DNA of 64,000 nucleotides, taken from an uncultured Sphingomonas sp. Lineage in GTDB: Bacteria; Pseudomonadota; Alphaproteobacteria; Sphingomonadales; Sphingomonadaceae. Shown here in pieces: positions 47,519 to 57,089 of the stretch. Both the position numbers and the translations under genes were made by a program. Each line of letters begins with the position of its first letter. The first letter of the stretch is position 1. Under the pieces are notes generated by a model. That model was given only the letters and a program-made list of their open reading frames with translations, was not told the DNA's origin and did no database searches. The DNA lies in the NCBI RefSeq assembly GCF_946478955.1, contig NZ_CAMLDL010000004.1:106678-170677 (forward strand), in the 5' to 3' direction.

Positions 47519-48792
47519 CAGGCGGACAGCAGCCGGATCGGGTTTTCGATATAGCCCTTCAGCGTCTGCAGGAAGCTGGCTGCGTCCCATCCGTCGACAA
47601 CGCGGTGATCGCAGGACAGCGACAGGTTCATCACCTTACGCGCTTCCAGCTCGCCATCGACGATGACCGGGATTTCCTGCATTTTGTTGACGGCGATGGT
47701 CGCAACCTGCGGCGGGTTGATCACAGGGGTTGACGCGATGCCGCCCATCGGCCCCAGCGAGCTGATGGTGAAGGTCGGGCCGCTGAGCTCCTCGCGGGTT
47801 GCCTTGCCGGTGCGTGCGGCCTCCGACAGACGGCCGATCTCGCGGGCCAGAGCCCAAACGCTCATGCCCTGCGCGCCGCGGATGACCGGGACCATCAGGC
47901 CGCCGTCCGTCTGCGTTGCCATGCCCATGTCGACGGCGCCGTGGCGGGTCACGACATTGGCTTCGTCATCGTAGGTCGCGTTGATCATTGGCCAGTCGGC
48001 CATCGCCTTGCTGAGCGCGACGATCAGGAACGGCAGGATAGTGAGCTTGGGATTGCCGCCGCGATCGCGATTCATCATCGCGCGGGTATCTTCAAGATCG
48101 GTGACGTCGAATTGCTCGACCAGCGCGAAGTGCGGGATCTTGCGCTTCGCCGCCTGCATATTTTCCGCAATCTTGCGGCGCAGGCCGACGACCTTGATCA
48201 CCTCATCCTTGCGCGGCGCAGCACCGCCACCGACGCTGCCGCCATTGTAGAGCAGGTAGGCGTCGAGATCGGCGTGGCGCACGCGGTCGCCGCTGATTTT
48301 CACCGCCGCGAGGTCAATGCCGAGATCACGGGCGCGTTCACGCACGGCCGGGGCAGCGAGGACTTTGTGTCCTGCGGCTTTAGGCTCTGCCTTCGGTTCC
48401 GGTTTTGGTTCGGCCTTCGGGGCCTCCGCGGTTGCTGTCACCGGAATTTCCTCGGCCTGTGCCGTGGTCGGTTCGACCAGGCCGTCCGCGAGCGGTTCCT
48501 CTTTTTCCGTTTCGGCGAGCGCCGGCGGTTCGTCCGCCGCCGCGCTGTCACCCTCGGTCTCAATCTCGACCAGTACCGACCCGATGGCGATCTGGTCACC
48601 GACTTCACCGGCCAGCGCCACGACCACGCCCGCCACCGGGCTTTCCATTTCGACCGTTGCCTTGTCGGTCATCATGTCGGCCAGTTGCTGATCTTCCTCG
48701 ACCCGGTCGCCGATCTTGACGTGCCAGGCGACGATTTCCGCTTCGGCAATGCCTTCGCCAATGTCCGGAAGTTTGAACTTGTAGGTTCCCAT
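47518..48792 (-). CDS. bkdB: Dihydrolipoamide acyltransferase E2 of the branched-chain 2-oxoacid dehydrogenase
   Basis: A 424-residue E2 subunit: one lipoyl domain (DKATVEMESPVAGVV carries the lipoyl-lysine), an Ala/Pro/Glu-rich linker, a peripheral-subunit-binding domain (LAAPAVRERARDLGIDLAAV) and the catalytic domain ending SLSCDHRVVDGWDAASFL with the HxxxDG motif. A single lipoyl domain is typical of BCKDH E2. E1-alpha, E1-beta and E2 are consecutive on this strand. The E3 gene is not in the window. Confidence 0.93.
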   Translation of the reverse strand: MGTYKFKLPDIGEGIAEAEIVAWHVKIGDRVEEDQQLADMMTDKATVEMESPVAGVVVALAGEVGDQIAIGSVLVEIETEGDSAAADEPPALAETEKEEPLADGLVEPTTAQAEEIPVTATAEAPKAEPKPEPKAEPKAAGHKVLAAPAVRERARDLGIDLAAVKISGDRVRHADLDAYLLYNGGSVGGGAAPRKDEVIKVVGLRRKIAENMQAAKRKIPHFALVEQFDVTDLEDTRAMMNRDRGGNPKLTILPFLIVALSKAMADWPMINATYDDEANVVTRHGAVDMGMATQTDGGLMVPVIRGAQGMSVWALAREIGRLSEAARTGKATREELSGPTFTISSLGPMGGIASTPVINPPQVATIAVNKMQEIPVIVDGELEARKVMNLSLSCDHRVVDGWDAASFLQTLKGYIENPIRLLSA

Positions 48793-48793
48793 C

Positions 48794-49807
48794 TTAAGCT
48801 TCCATCACTTTCTTGAGGGCATTTTTCATGCGGATCGGCCCTGGGAAATAAATCCACTCATAGGCGTGCGGATAGGGTGTGTCCCATCCGGTCACGCGAA
48901 CCACCGGCGCTTCGAGGTGATAGAAGCACCGCTCCTGCACCGTCGTCGCCAGTTCGGCACCAAAACCGCTGGTTTTGGTCGCTTCCTGGACGACCAGGCA
49001 GCGACCGGTTTTCTTGACGCTTTCCTCGATCGCTTCAATGTCGAGCGGGACCAGCGAGCGCAGGTCAATGACCTCCGCATCGATGCCATTTTCCTCAACC
49101 GCCTTCAGCGCGACGTGGACCATCGTGCCATAGGCCAGCACGGTCAGCGCCTCGCCTGCGCGGACGATGTTGGCCTTGCCCAGCGGCACGGTATAATGGC
49201 CGTCCGGAACTTCGCTCAGCTCGTTCTTAGACCAGGGCGTGACCGGCTTGTCATGATGGCCGTCGAATGGGCCGTTGTAGATGCGCTTCGGCTCAAAGAA
49301 GATCACCGGATCCGGATCCTCGATGGCCGCGATCAGCAGGCCCTTGGCGTCATAGGGGTTGGAAGGGATCACTGTTTTGATCCCAGCGATATGGGTGAAA
49401 AGCGATTCCGGCGATTGGCTGTGCGTCTGCCCGCCGAAAATGCCGCCGCCATAGGGGCTGCGGATGACCATCGGCATCGTCCATTCGCCCGCGGTGCGGT
49501 AACGGATTCGGGCCACTTCGCTGACGATCTGGTCATATCCGGGGTAGATATAGTCGGCGAACTGGATTTCGATCACGGGTTTCAGGCCGTAGGCCGCCAT
49601 GCCGACCGCCGTGCCGACGATGCCGCCTTCCGAAATCGGCGCGTCGAAACAGCGGGTCTTGCCGAAGGTTTCCTGAAGGCCCGCAGTGGCGCGGAATACG
49701 CCGCCGAAATAGCCGACATCTTCACCGAACACGACGATATTATCGTCGCGCTCCATCATCACGCGGTGGGCGTCGTTGATCGCCTCGATCATGTTGCGTG
49801 TCGTCAT
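48794..49807 (-). CDS. bkdA2: Branched-chain 2-oxoacid dehydrogenase E1 beta subunit
   Basis: A 337-residue transketolase-like E1-beta: NMIEAINDAHRVMMERDDNIVVFGEDVGYFGG, EGGIVGTAVGMAAYGLKPVIEIQFADYI, GQTHSQSPESLFTHIAGI and FEPKRIYNGPF. These are the BCKDH rather than the pyruvate dehydrogenase variants. Its ATG overlaps the E1-alpha stop (ATGA), and E2 begins one base after its stop. It binds the thiamine-diphosphate site together with E1-alpha. Confidence 0.93.
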   Translation of the reverse strand: MTTRNMIEAINDAHRVMMERDDNIVVFGEDVGYFGGVFRATAGLQETFGKTRCFDAPISEGGIVGTAVGMAAYGLKPVIEIQFADYIYPGYDQIVSEVARIRYRTAGEWTMPMVIRSPYGGGIFGGQTHSQSPESLFTHIAGIKTVIPSNPYDAKGLLIAAIEDPDPVIFFEPKRIYNGPFDGHHDKPVTPWSKNELSEVPDGHYTVPLGKANIVRAGEALTVLAYGTMVHVALKAVEENGIDAEVIDLRSLVPLDIEAIEESVKKTGRCLVVQEATKTSGFGAELATTVQERCFYHLEAPVVRVTGWDTPYPHAYEWIYFPGPIRMKNALKKVMEA

Positions 49808-51087
49808 TTGGGGTCATGTCCCAGAAATTCGCGCGCTTCCGCCATGGCTTCGTCGCGTTGTTCGGCCAGATGGGTCGGAATGGTCGCAAACACATCCTCG
49901 AACATCGACGGGATATTGTCGAAGCCCTGATCGGGCAGGATGCCCATCGCCTCCGCCTCTTTCTGTGCAGCGCGGACGGTGGTGTTGATCTCCGCGTCCA
50001 GCGCGGTGTCGCGTTCCTCGTCCCATTCGCCGAGCGTGATCAGATGCGCCTTCAGCCGCGCAATCGGATCGCCCAGCGGCCATTCCTTCTCTTCGCCCTT
50101 GGCGCGATAACCGGTCGGATCGTCGGAGGTCGAATGGCCCTCGGCGCGATAGGTGAAGAATTCGATGAGGGTCGGGCCCTTGTTCATCCGCGCCCGCTCG
50201 CTCGCCCATTTGACCGCGGCATAGACGGCCAGCGCGTCGTTACCGTCGACGCGAAGCCCGGCCATGCCATAGCCGACCGCGCGGCTGGCGAAGGTCGCCT
50301 GTTCGGCGCCTGCGATGCCACTGAAGCTGCTGATCGCCCACTGATTGTTGACCACGGCTAGGATCACCGGCGCCTGATAGACGGTGGCGAAGGTCATGGC
50401 GTTGTGGAAGTCGCCTTCCGCCGTGGCGCCATCGCCGATCCAGCCCATCGCGATGCGGCTGTCGCCCTTGATCGCGCTTGCCATCGCCCATCCCACGGCC
50501 TGCGGATATTGGGTGCCCAGATTGCCGCTGATCGAGAAGAAGCCATGGCTTTTGTCCGAATACATGATCGGCAACTGGCGGCCGTGTAGCGGATCACCGG
50601 CGTTCGAATAAATCTGACACATCATCGTCTTCAGCGGATAGCCGCGCGAGACGAGCAGACCCTGCTGGCGATAGGTAGGGAAATGCATATCGTCCGGGTC
50701 CATAGCGGCCGCGGCGGCCACCGCAATCGCCTCTTCGCCGGTACACTTCATGTAGAAGCTGGTCTTGCCCTGCCGCTGCGCGCGATACATGCGGTCGTCG
50801 AAGACGCGGACCGTCTTCATGTCGGTCAGCATCTTGCGCAGCGTGTCGGCGTCCAGCTTTGGGTCCCACGGCCCGACCGCCTTGCCCGCTTCGTCGAGGA
50901 CGCGGACCAGACTAGTCACCAGCGGGAAGGTCTCTTCCGCCTCTACCGCGACGTCGGGACGCGAGGCCGCGCCTGCTGCCGGAACCTTAATCGACGAGAA
51001 GTCGGGGGTATCGCCCGGACGGAACGGGGGTTCCGGGACGTGAAGGGCCAGCGCCGGCCGATTGGGGCGCTTCGATGCGTCGTTCAT
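49804..51087 (-). CDS. bkdA1: Branched-chain 2-oxoacid dehydrogenase E1 alpha subunit
   Basis: A 427-residue E1-alpha with the thiamine-diphosphate motif GDGATAEGDFHNAMTFATVY to NNQWAIS, and the serine-containing phosphorylation-loop region YRAEGHSTSDDPTGYR. The N-terminal LHVPEPPFRPGD and the preceding extension are typical of the bacterial BCKDH subunit. ATG 51087 is preceded by AAAGG; the GTG two codons earlier is less likely. First gene of the bkd operon; GTGCG/CGCAC repeats (about 51103-51126) occur in its leader. Confidence 0.92.
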   Translation of the reverse strand: MNDASKRPNRPALALHVPEPPFRPGDTPDFSSIKVPAAGAASRPDVAVEAEETFPLVTSLVRVLDEAGKAVGPWDPKLDADTLRKMLTDMKTVRVFDDRMYRAQRQGKTSFYMKCTGEEAIAVAAAAAMDPDDMHFPTYRQQGLLVSRGYPLKTMMCQIYSNAGDPLHGRQLPIMYSDKSHGFFSISGNLGTQYPQAVGWAMASAIKGDSRIAMGWIGDGATAEGDFHNAMTFATVYQAPVILAVVNNQWAISSFSGIAGAEQATFASRAVGYGMAGLRVDGNDALAVYAAVKWASERARMNKGPTLIEFFTYRAEGHSTSDDPTGYRAKGEEKEWPLGDPIARLKAHLITLGEWDEERDTALDAEINTTVRAAQKEAEAMGILPDQGFDNIPSMFEDVFATIPTHLAEQRDEAMAEAREFLGHDPK

Positions 51088-51161
51088 CCTCACCTTTCCA
51101 GCCGTGCGAATCCATTTGCCCGCACGATCATCATGGAATCGCCTATGCCCCTAGACAGGTT

Positions 51162-51194
51162 CCGCCCGGGCCTCAACTAGTGATGCCCGGGCGG
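51162..51194 (-). terminator. GC-rich hairpin between the beta-propeller gene and the bkd operon
   Basis: CCGCCCGGGC (51162-51171) and GCCCGGGCGG (51185-51194) form a perfect 10-bp stem with a 13-base loop, 26 bases after the stop of the beta-propeller gene. There is no T-run, so its strength as a terminator is uncertain. Confidence 0.5.
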
Positions 51195-51219
51195 AGGAGA
51201 TGCCGTAAGGGAAAGCAAG

Positions 51220-53178
51220 TCAGCGTGACGGGGGGATTGGCGCGAAATTGGCGCGCTGGACTTCGCCGATGCGGCCGCGGGCGTCCTGCCGCCCTTCGAC
51301 CAGTTCATACCCCATCAGGGCGAACACGCGGTTGCCGATGAAGATCGGGCGGGCGTTGCCGTACCAGTCGACGCAGCTTGCGGTGCATTTGTCGTCGACC
51401 GCGCGGTAATAATCGGCATCGAGGCGGCCGGCTTCGCTCAACTGGCGATTGTCCCGCTTCAGATAGAGAATCGACGCGGCATTGCCGAGGAAGCGGGCAT
51501 ATTGGCTTTCCACCGACCGGGTTATCGGCAAGCCGAGCAACCCGTCGGTGCCGCTGCCATTGTCCTGACGGAAGTAGAATGCCTGGCTGCGCTGTTCGCC
51601 TTGCTGGGCATTGGGGAAGGCATAGGCGCTGCCGAGGCTTGCTTTGGGCCGGTCGAGAATGATCGAGGTGAAGGTCAGCGCGCCCTGCGACGAGCTGCCG
51701 ATGACGATGCCGTCGCTACCCATCTGGTCGAGCCGCTCGACGGCATGGGGCAAGGGAAGCTGCGTAATCGGGCCGCCGCGCAATCCGACCGCATAGAGCA
51801 TAGATTGTTGGCCGCCGCGATAGCCGTGGCCGCCGTAAAGGACATGATTGCCGACAAATCGGTTCTGGAAGTTCCAGCTGTCGCTGCCCGGCGCAGGTAG
51901 GAAGCGGTAGCGGTCGCGGCGGACCTTGGCGGTGCCATCGCCCATCGCCGCAATCGGGACGGAGAGAAGCGCAAGGTCGGTCGGGTTGTTTTCACTTCGC
52001 CACATCGCATCGCCGCCGCCTTCACGGTGGACCAACACATCGATCAGGCCGTTGCGGCCATCTTCGCGGAAGCTGAATTGATCCGTGGGCTGGCCCATCG
52101 TTCCAATTGCTGACGGGCGCTCGCTGCGGTTGAGCGGGATGCGGTACAGCCAGGCGGGGTTCGCTTTGCCATTGTCAGACCACCCCGACACCCAAAGGTA
52201 AACCGCCGTCGGGCTCACGTAGAAGGTACGGCTGTCGGGGCCCAATACCGCTGTCGCCTTGCAATTCATCACAGGGGCGGTGAGGTCACAATCCATGACC
52301 GTGTGAAGCGTGCTGAGTTCCGCGTCTTCGTCATCACGCATCGACGGCACGACATAGGTATCGCGACCACCCGCGATCCGTTTGAAGGCATTTTTGCCGC
52401 CCTGGCTCCAGCGGCTGACGGCGGGGAAACTATCAAACGGGCTACCGCCACCATTGAGGTAGAGCGGAGTGTAATAGATCAGCCGGTTGCCGATCAGGCG
52501 TGAGGCATAATTGCGGCTGCTGTAATAATCGTTGGAGCGTAGGTGGTAGGCGTCCTCGAACCGAAGCTTGCCGTCTGGTGACAGGCGAAAGCGGTTCACC
52601 TCCGTCCCGCCGCGCGCATAGCTGTAGCCGATAACGACAACCCGGTCGCCGCTGATCAGCATTTCGTCATACCAGTCGCCCTGGCCGGTTACGCCGGGCG
52701 GAAAAGCGTTGATATGGTCAATTGGGCGGATCCCGCCGCCCGCGACCGATACCGTGAACAGGCGGCCACGGCGAAGGATGACGAGGATGTCGCCGCGCTT
52801 CTTGACGATGCCGCCTTCGTCGACACTGGCTTCCTGGGTATTGGTGATCTTGTCGGACCCGGCGCGCGACACGTTGATCGCGCTGTCCGCGCTTTTGGCC
52901 ACTGGCTGTGCGGACACCGTTTCGGCGGCCGACGGCGGCGCGGCCATTGGCGCGGGCGGTGGAGGCGGTGGCGGATTTGCCTCCCAGCGTTTCTGCTGCG
53001 CAGCCTCGCGCTTTTTCAGGAAGGCGAGCAGCGCCGCGTCCGACCCGAACGATGCGAGACTGCCGCGCGCGCGGACCTGCTGCGCATCGGCGCTGCTCGA
53101 ATAGGGAAGGCCGGACAGAGCGATGCCGGCGATGCCGACTCCCCCAAGGCACAGCATCGCGACAGTTCGGAACCCCAT
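51220..53178 (-). CDS. Exported beta-propeller protein (PF09826-type)
   Basis: A 652-residue secreted protein with a signal peptide (to about residue 32), a Gln/Pro-rich tether (EANPPPPPPPAPMAAPPSA) and a large beta-propeller domain. The domain begins with the signature NTQEASVDEGGIVKKRGD (compare NVQEAGVDEGDIVK) and runs through repeated blade motifs such as ISGDRVVVIGYSYARGG. Proteins of this family are found in archaea and a range of bacteria and have no established substrate. Cysteines (DCDLTAPVMNC, and one pair near the end) suggest disulphides. AGGAGGG precedes the ATG, and a palindrome lies over its promoter. Confidence 0.85.
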   Translation of the reverse strand: MGFRTVAMLCLGGVGIAGIALSGLPYSSSADAQQVRARGSLASFGSDAALLAFLKKREAAQQKRWEANPPPPPPPAPMAAPPSAAETVSAQPVAKSADSAINVSRAGSDKITNTQEASVDEGGIVKKRGDILVILRRGRLFTVSVAGGGIRPIDHINAFPPGVTGQGDWYDEMLISGDRVVVIGYSYARGGTEVNRFRLSPDGKLRFEDAYHLRSNDYYSSRNYASRLIGNRLIYYTPLYLNGGGSPFDSFPAVSRWSQGGKNAFKRIAGGRDTYVVPSMRDDEDAELSTLHTVMDCDLTAPVMNCKATAVLGPDSRTFYVSPTAVYLWVSGWSDNGKANPAWLYRIPLNRSERPSAIGTMGQPTDQFSFREDGRNGLIDVLVHREGGGDAMWRSENNPTDLALLSVPIAAMGDGTAKVRRDRYRFLPAPGSDSWNFQNRFVGNHVLYGGHGYRGGQQSMLYAVGLRGGPITQLPLPHAVERLDQMGSDGIVIGSSSQGALTFTSIILDRPKASLGSAYAFPNAQQGEQRSQAFYFRQDNGSGTDGLLGLPITRSVESQYARFLGNAASILYLKRDNRQLSEAGRLDADYYRAVDDKCTASCVDWYGNARPIFIGNRVFALMGYELVEGRQDARGRIGEVQRANFAPIPPSR

Positions 53179-53194
53179 ATTTCCCTCCTGGCTT

Positions 53195-53233
53195 ATGTGA
53201 TATTATCACATCATGCCGAAGGCTATCTGTCAA
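53195..53233 (-). promoter_or_regulatory. Promoter and 17-bp palindromic operator of the beta-propeller gene
   Basis: ATGTGATATTATCACAT (53195-53211) is palindromic about a central T with 8-base arms. Read on the minus strand, TTGACA (53233-53228) lies 17 bases before TGTGAT and 20 before GATAAT, so the dyad covers the -10 region. The TGTGA/TCACA arms recall CRP/FNR or GntR-type sites, but the five-base centre is unlike the six of CRP. Confidence 0.55.
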
Positions 53234-56200
53234 TCTTCTGAATGAGCTTCTCGGGGTACGCCATTGCCCGTCCCGGCGGTGTAGGAGCCGCCCGCCGTCG
53301 ACTGGAACCAGAATGGTTTGAAGCCGGTAACGCCGCCAGGCGCGCCGCCGGCAACGACCTGCAAATTATCATCAAGCAGGCGCCCGCCCGCCATCGTCAT
53401 GGCGATGTGATCGCTATTGCGAATATTCTCCAACGGATTGTCGTTCAGGACGATGAGGTCGGCGAGCTTGCCAGGTTCCAGGCTACCCAAATCCTTGTCG
53501 AGTCCAAGGGCGCGGGCTGGATTGATTGTGCCGGTTCGCAGCGCCTCCATATTCGACATGCCACCAAGCTGGAACATCCACATATCCCAATGCGCGCCCA
53601 GACCTTCTCGCTGCCCATGCGCGCCGATGGAGGTGGGGACGCCCAGATCGCTGATCTTCTTTGCGGCCTTTGCGATGTCGATGACATTGTTCTCGTCATC
53701 CGGATTCTTCACCACTCGGCGCGACCGCGCGTCGAGCAGGGGCCGAGGAACCCATTTCGACAGGATCGGTTCTTCCCAGACATTGGTCTTTTGATACCAG
53801 TAATTTTCGCCGAATGCGCCGCCATAGGCAACGATCAGGGTCGGTGTGTAGGCGGTGCCGCTGCCCCTCCAGAATTGGGTGACGTCGTCATATATTTTGG
53901 CGACCGGAAGGGAATGTTCGATGGTGGTATGACCATCGGCAATCATGGTCATGTTCATTTCGAACAGAGAGCCGCCCTCGGGCACGACTTCCATGCCAAG
54001 CTGGCGCGCGGCCTCGATAATCATCTGACGTTGCTCGCGGCGCGGCTGATTATAGCTTTTGACCGACCATGCGCCCGATGCCTTCAATCGGCGCAGATGT
54101 GAAAGGGCATCATCAAGACTGTTGATCTCTACCGTAAAGGGCGTAGTCGCACCGTAAAGGATGGTTCCGGTCGAAAAAATGCGCGGGCCCAAAATACGCC
54201 CGGCCTTTTGATATTCGCTGGCCGCGAAAATCTCGAAACTATTGTTCGAGGGGTCGTGGACGGTGGTCACGCCATAGGCGAGCGCCGCCGCATGAAACCA
54301 GTTTTGCTGCGGGATGATCAGGTCCGATCCCATGCCCCCATGCCAATGCGCATCGATGAGGCCAGGCATGATGGTCTTGCCGGACATATCAATTGTGCGG
54401 GTCCCGGCCGGAACGCTGACGTCCGCGCCGACCGCCTCAATTCGATCGCCGTTGACGAGGACGGTGCCATTTTCGATGACCTCGTCACCGCCGCCCTTCA
54501 TGGTGATGATGCGCGCACCGGTAAGCGCGATGCGGCCGTTGGGGCGAACCTGATCGGCCGCAAAATCGAGCTTTGCATAGACAGGCGCAGCCGCTTGCTT
54601 GCCGCCCCGGAAGTCGCCAGCGCCAGCAAGCGTTTGCCGATACAGGTTCGGTCCCTGGCTCCAGAACAATTCGCGGCTGTTGCCTGACCAATGGACCCAA
54701 TCGCCCGCATCTGCGCTGACCCGCGACATGGGCAGTGATTTGCCGTCGGGTGAAATGTCAATCGACCGCCCGGTGCGGACGAACGGCATGACATAGGCCT
54801 GGTACCGCTCGGTCCAGGCGACATATTGTTCGTCGGGCGAGATGGCGAAGCTGCTCGCGTTTTGGCTGATCAGGTGCGTGACCTCATCGGTTCCATCAAC
54901 CGATACGGACTTCAGCACCTGCTTGTCGTCGTCGCCATCGGCGGAGAAGAATATGCGGTCGCTGGTGGCGCCGAATTGCGGCAGCGACCCGGATTTCGCC
55001 ACCCGCTTACCGGGGCCGCCCTTGACCGAAACCACATACACACCGGGATCGCGGCCCCACAGCGGCGTCGTCAGGAAGCCGTCGCTGGTCTTGCGGTAGG
55101 TGATCATCTGCCCATTGGGCGAAAATGCCGGCTCGACATAATGGCCGGGTTCGGTGGTGATAACCCGTCCATCACCGCCACTGGCGCCGACAATCTTGAT
55201 CCGCCCCGCCTTGTCATCGTCCCAGCTGACATAGGCGACGCTCTTTCCATCGCGCGACCAGACCGGATAGCTTTCAAACTCATTGCCCTTGGTGAGCCGC
55301 CGGGCCGTGCCGCCCGCGACGTCTTTTACATAAAGATGGCCAAGCGCCTCATACACCACGCGGCGGCCGTCCGGGCTGGCATGAGCAAAGCGAGTCATCT
55401 TCACGTCGAAACTGGCCGGTTCGATCGATTTTTCCTGCCGCACCGCATCTTCGACGAAACGGGTGCCCGTGACGTGGAAGGGAATGTCGTTGATGGTTTT
55501 GCTGGCGACGTCGATCCGCTTGATCTTCCCGCCTGCCCAGAAAACGATCGATTTGTTATCCGGCGTCCAGCTCATCCCAGGGTAGACGCCATGCACCGCC
55601 CATGTTTCCTGCATATCGCGGTCGAGGATGTCGGTAATCGGCGTGATGCGGCTGGACGCGAGATCCATGATCATCAACGTTGATTTGTACCGGACGCGGC
55701 GGATGAACGCCAAGCTTTTGCCGTCAGGCGACGGCGTTGGCCGGATCGCACCGCCCGGACCGGTGATATAGGGTTCGACCGTGCCCGTTTTCGTGTCGAG
55801 GCGCTGAATCACGTAAATCTGATTGTTGGGATCCTTCGAGTAATCGAAGGTCCCGCCCGGCGTCGCATCGTCCGAGAAATAGAGGTAGCGGCCATCGGGT
55901 GAAAAGACGGGTTCGTTGCTGTCTTTCTGCTTCGTCCGGGCCTTGGTCATTTGCAGGCCGGAACCGCCGCCCGCGCGGTGGTATAGCCACATTTCGCCAG
56001 CCCCGAGCGAACGGCCGGAGGTGAAATGCTTGCGGGCCACAAGATAGTTGCCGTCTGGCGACCAGTCGGCCTGATTGAGCAGGCGGAAGCTTTCCTTTGT
56101 AATCTGTCTCGTCGCCCCGCTTGCGCGATCAATGACCCAAATGTTGTCGCCGCCGCCGCGGTCTGATGTAAAGGCGATTTCCCGACCATTGGGGGAATAA

Positions 56201-56586
56201 CGTGGTTGCATATCCCAGGCGTGGCCGCTGGTAAGCGCACGGGCGTCTCCGCCCGTGATCGGAACGGTGTAGAGGTCGCCGAGAAGGTCGAACGCCACCT
56301 CCTGCCCATCGGGTGAAACATCGAGGCTTAGCCAGGTGCCCTCCGTTACGTCGATCGGGACGTCCTTGCCGGGCCCATGGCGGGCGTTGACGTCCCATTT
56401 TGCGCCGCTGCCGGGCGCCTTCGCGGTTGGGGCGGGGGCGATGCCCGGCGGTGTCGGTTGCATGATCGGGGATGCCTGACCCGGCTGCGGCACCGGCGGT
56501 GCAACCGGCGGGGTCGGTGCAGGCTGGGCCAGTGCGGAAGTGGCGGCAAGGATCGAACAGCCGACGAGCAGCGTCAGGTGGCGCAT
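53230..56586 (-). CDS. Fusion of TolB-like beta-propeller and amidohydrolase, exported
   Basis: An 1118-residue protein: signal peptide (to about residue 20), Pro-rich linker, then about 620 residues of TolB/PD40 propeller repeats (blade motif of the type FSPDGRYLYFSDD, SPDGKSLAFIRR, SRDGKSVAYVSWD), then an amidohydrolase domain. That domain has ITMKGGGDEVIENGTVLV and MPGLIDAHWHGGMG (HxH ligands), then TTIEHSLP and the closing SLEPGKLADLIVLNDNP. It probably hydrolyses cyclic amides or peptides in the periplasm. It is distantly like the exported amidohydrolase at 17280. ATG 56586 gives the signal peptide; a longer frame lacks one. Single gene, followed by the propeller gene 51 bases downstream. 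Confidence 0.9.
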   Translation of the reverse strand: MRHLTLLVGCSILAATSALAQPAPTPPVAPPVPQPGQASPIMQPTPPGIAPAPTAKAPGSGAKWDVNARHGPGKDVPIDVTEGTWLSLDVSPDGQEVAFDLLGDLYTVPITGGDARALTSGHAWDMQPRYSPNGREIAFTSDRGGGDNIWVIDRASGATRQITKESFRLLNQADWSPDGNYLVARKHFTSGRSLGAGEMWLYHRAGGGSGLQMTKARTKQKDSNEPVFSPDGRYLYFSDDATPGGTFDYSKDPNNQIYVIQRLDTKTGTVEPYITGPGGAIRPTPSPDGKSLAFIRRVRYKSTLMIMDLASSRITPITDILDRDMQETWAVHGVYPGMSWTPDNKSIVFWAGGKIKRIDVASKTINDIPFHVTGTRFVEDAVRQEKSIEPASFDVKMTRFAHASPDGRRVVYEALGHLYVKDVAGGTARRLTKGNEFESYPVWSRDGKSVAYVSWDDDKAGRIKIVGASGGDGRVITTEPGHYVEPAFSPNGQMITYRKTSDGFLTTPLWGRDPGVYVVSVKGGPGKRVAKSGSLPQFGATSDRIFFSADGDDDKQVLKSVSVDGTDEVTHLISQNASSFAISPDEQYVAWTERYQAYVMPFVRTGRSIDISPDGKSLPMSRVSADAGDWVHWSGNSRELFWSQGPNLYRQTLAGAGDFRGGKQAAAPVYAKLDFAADQVRPNGRIALTGARIITMKGGGDEVIENGTVLVNGDRIEAVGADVSVPAGTRTIDMSGKTIMPGLIDAHWHGGMGSDLIIPQQNWFHAAALAYGVTTVHDPSNNSFEIFAASEYQKAGRILGPRIFSTGTILYGATTPFTVEINSLDDALSHLRRLKASGAWSVKSYNQPRREQRQMIIEAARQLGMEVVPEGGSLFEMNMTMIADGHTTIEHSLPVAKIYDDVTQFWRGSGTAYTPTLIVAYGGAFGENYWYQKTNVWEEPILSKWVPRPLLDARSRRVVKNPDDENNVIDIAKAAKKISDLGVPTSIGAHGQREGLGAHWDMWMFQLGGMSNMEALRTGTINPARALGLDKDLGSLEPGKLADLIVLNDNPLENIRNSDHIAMTMAGGRLLDDNLQVVAGGAPGGVTGFKPFWFQSTAGGSYTAGTGNGVPREAHSED

Positions 56587-56702
56587 AATAGTTGAGTCCC
56601 CTTTGGTGTGTTGCCGCGGACTTTGAAACCTTCGCGCGCGCAAGGGCAACCGCCGTTCGTCGAATTGACGGGCCGCGCGCGAAGGCGCTAGGGCACTGGG
56701 TC

Positions 56703-56987
56703 ATGAACGACACGCCTGACCAAACCCCGGAAACGCCGGAAACCAAAAAGCCGCTCCCGGACCGCCTTTCGCTCGATCCGAAGAGCAAATATTTCGATAT
56801 GGATGTCCTGAAGCAGGGCGTCGGCATCCGCTTTAACGGTGCCGAAAAAACCAACGTTGAGGAATATTCGGTGTCCGAAGGGTGGATTAAGGTCGCGGCA
56901 GGCAAAAGCCGTGATCGCAATGGGAACCCGATGACCCTCACGCTGAAGGGCATGGTTGAGCCCTATTACGAAGGCGACGACGCCTAA
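56703..56987 (+). CDS. DUF3297 family protein
   Basis: A 94-residue protein with the full DUF3297 core: LPDRLSLDPKSKYFD, GVGIRFNGAEKTNVEEYSVSEGW, IKVAAGKSRDRNGNPMTLTLKG. Function unknown; widely conserved in proteobacteria. It is divergent from the propeller-amidohydrolase gene, 116 bases away. A hairpin (57010-57045) follows. Confidence 0.9.
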   Translation: MNDTPDQTPETPETKKPLPDRLSLDPKSKYFDMDVLKQGVGIRFNGAEKTNVEEYSVSEGWIKVAAGKSRDRNGNPMTLTLKGMVEPYYEGDDA

Positions 56988-57009
56988 AAATCCCAATGGC
57001 AGGATATTG

Positions 57010-57045
57010 ATAAGGCCCCGGATCCTTGCGGAACCGGGGCCTTAT
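57010..57045. terminator. Bidirectional hairpin after DUF3297
   Basis: ATAAGGCCCCGG (57010-57021) and CCGGGGCCTTAT (57034-57045) form a perfect 12-bp stem. It lacks a clean T-run on either side and lies between the convergent DUF3297 gene and the 65-residue gene, so it may serve both. Confidence 0.7.
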
Positions 57046-57089
57046 CTGCGCGCAACAAATGGGGGGGCGTGCGCGCATGACTGACAAGG

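Noticed and set aside
48866..49930. 354-residue plus-strand frame opposite E1-beta
   Set aside because: Antisense to an unmistakable dehydrogenase subunit.
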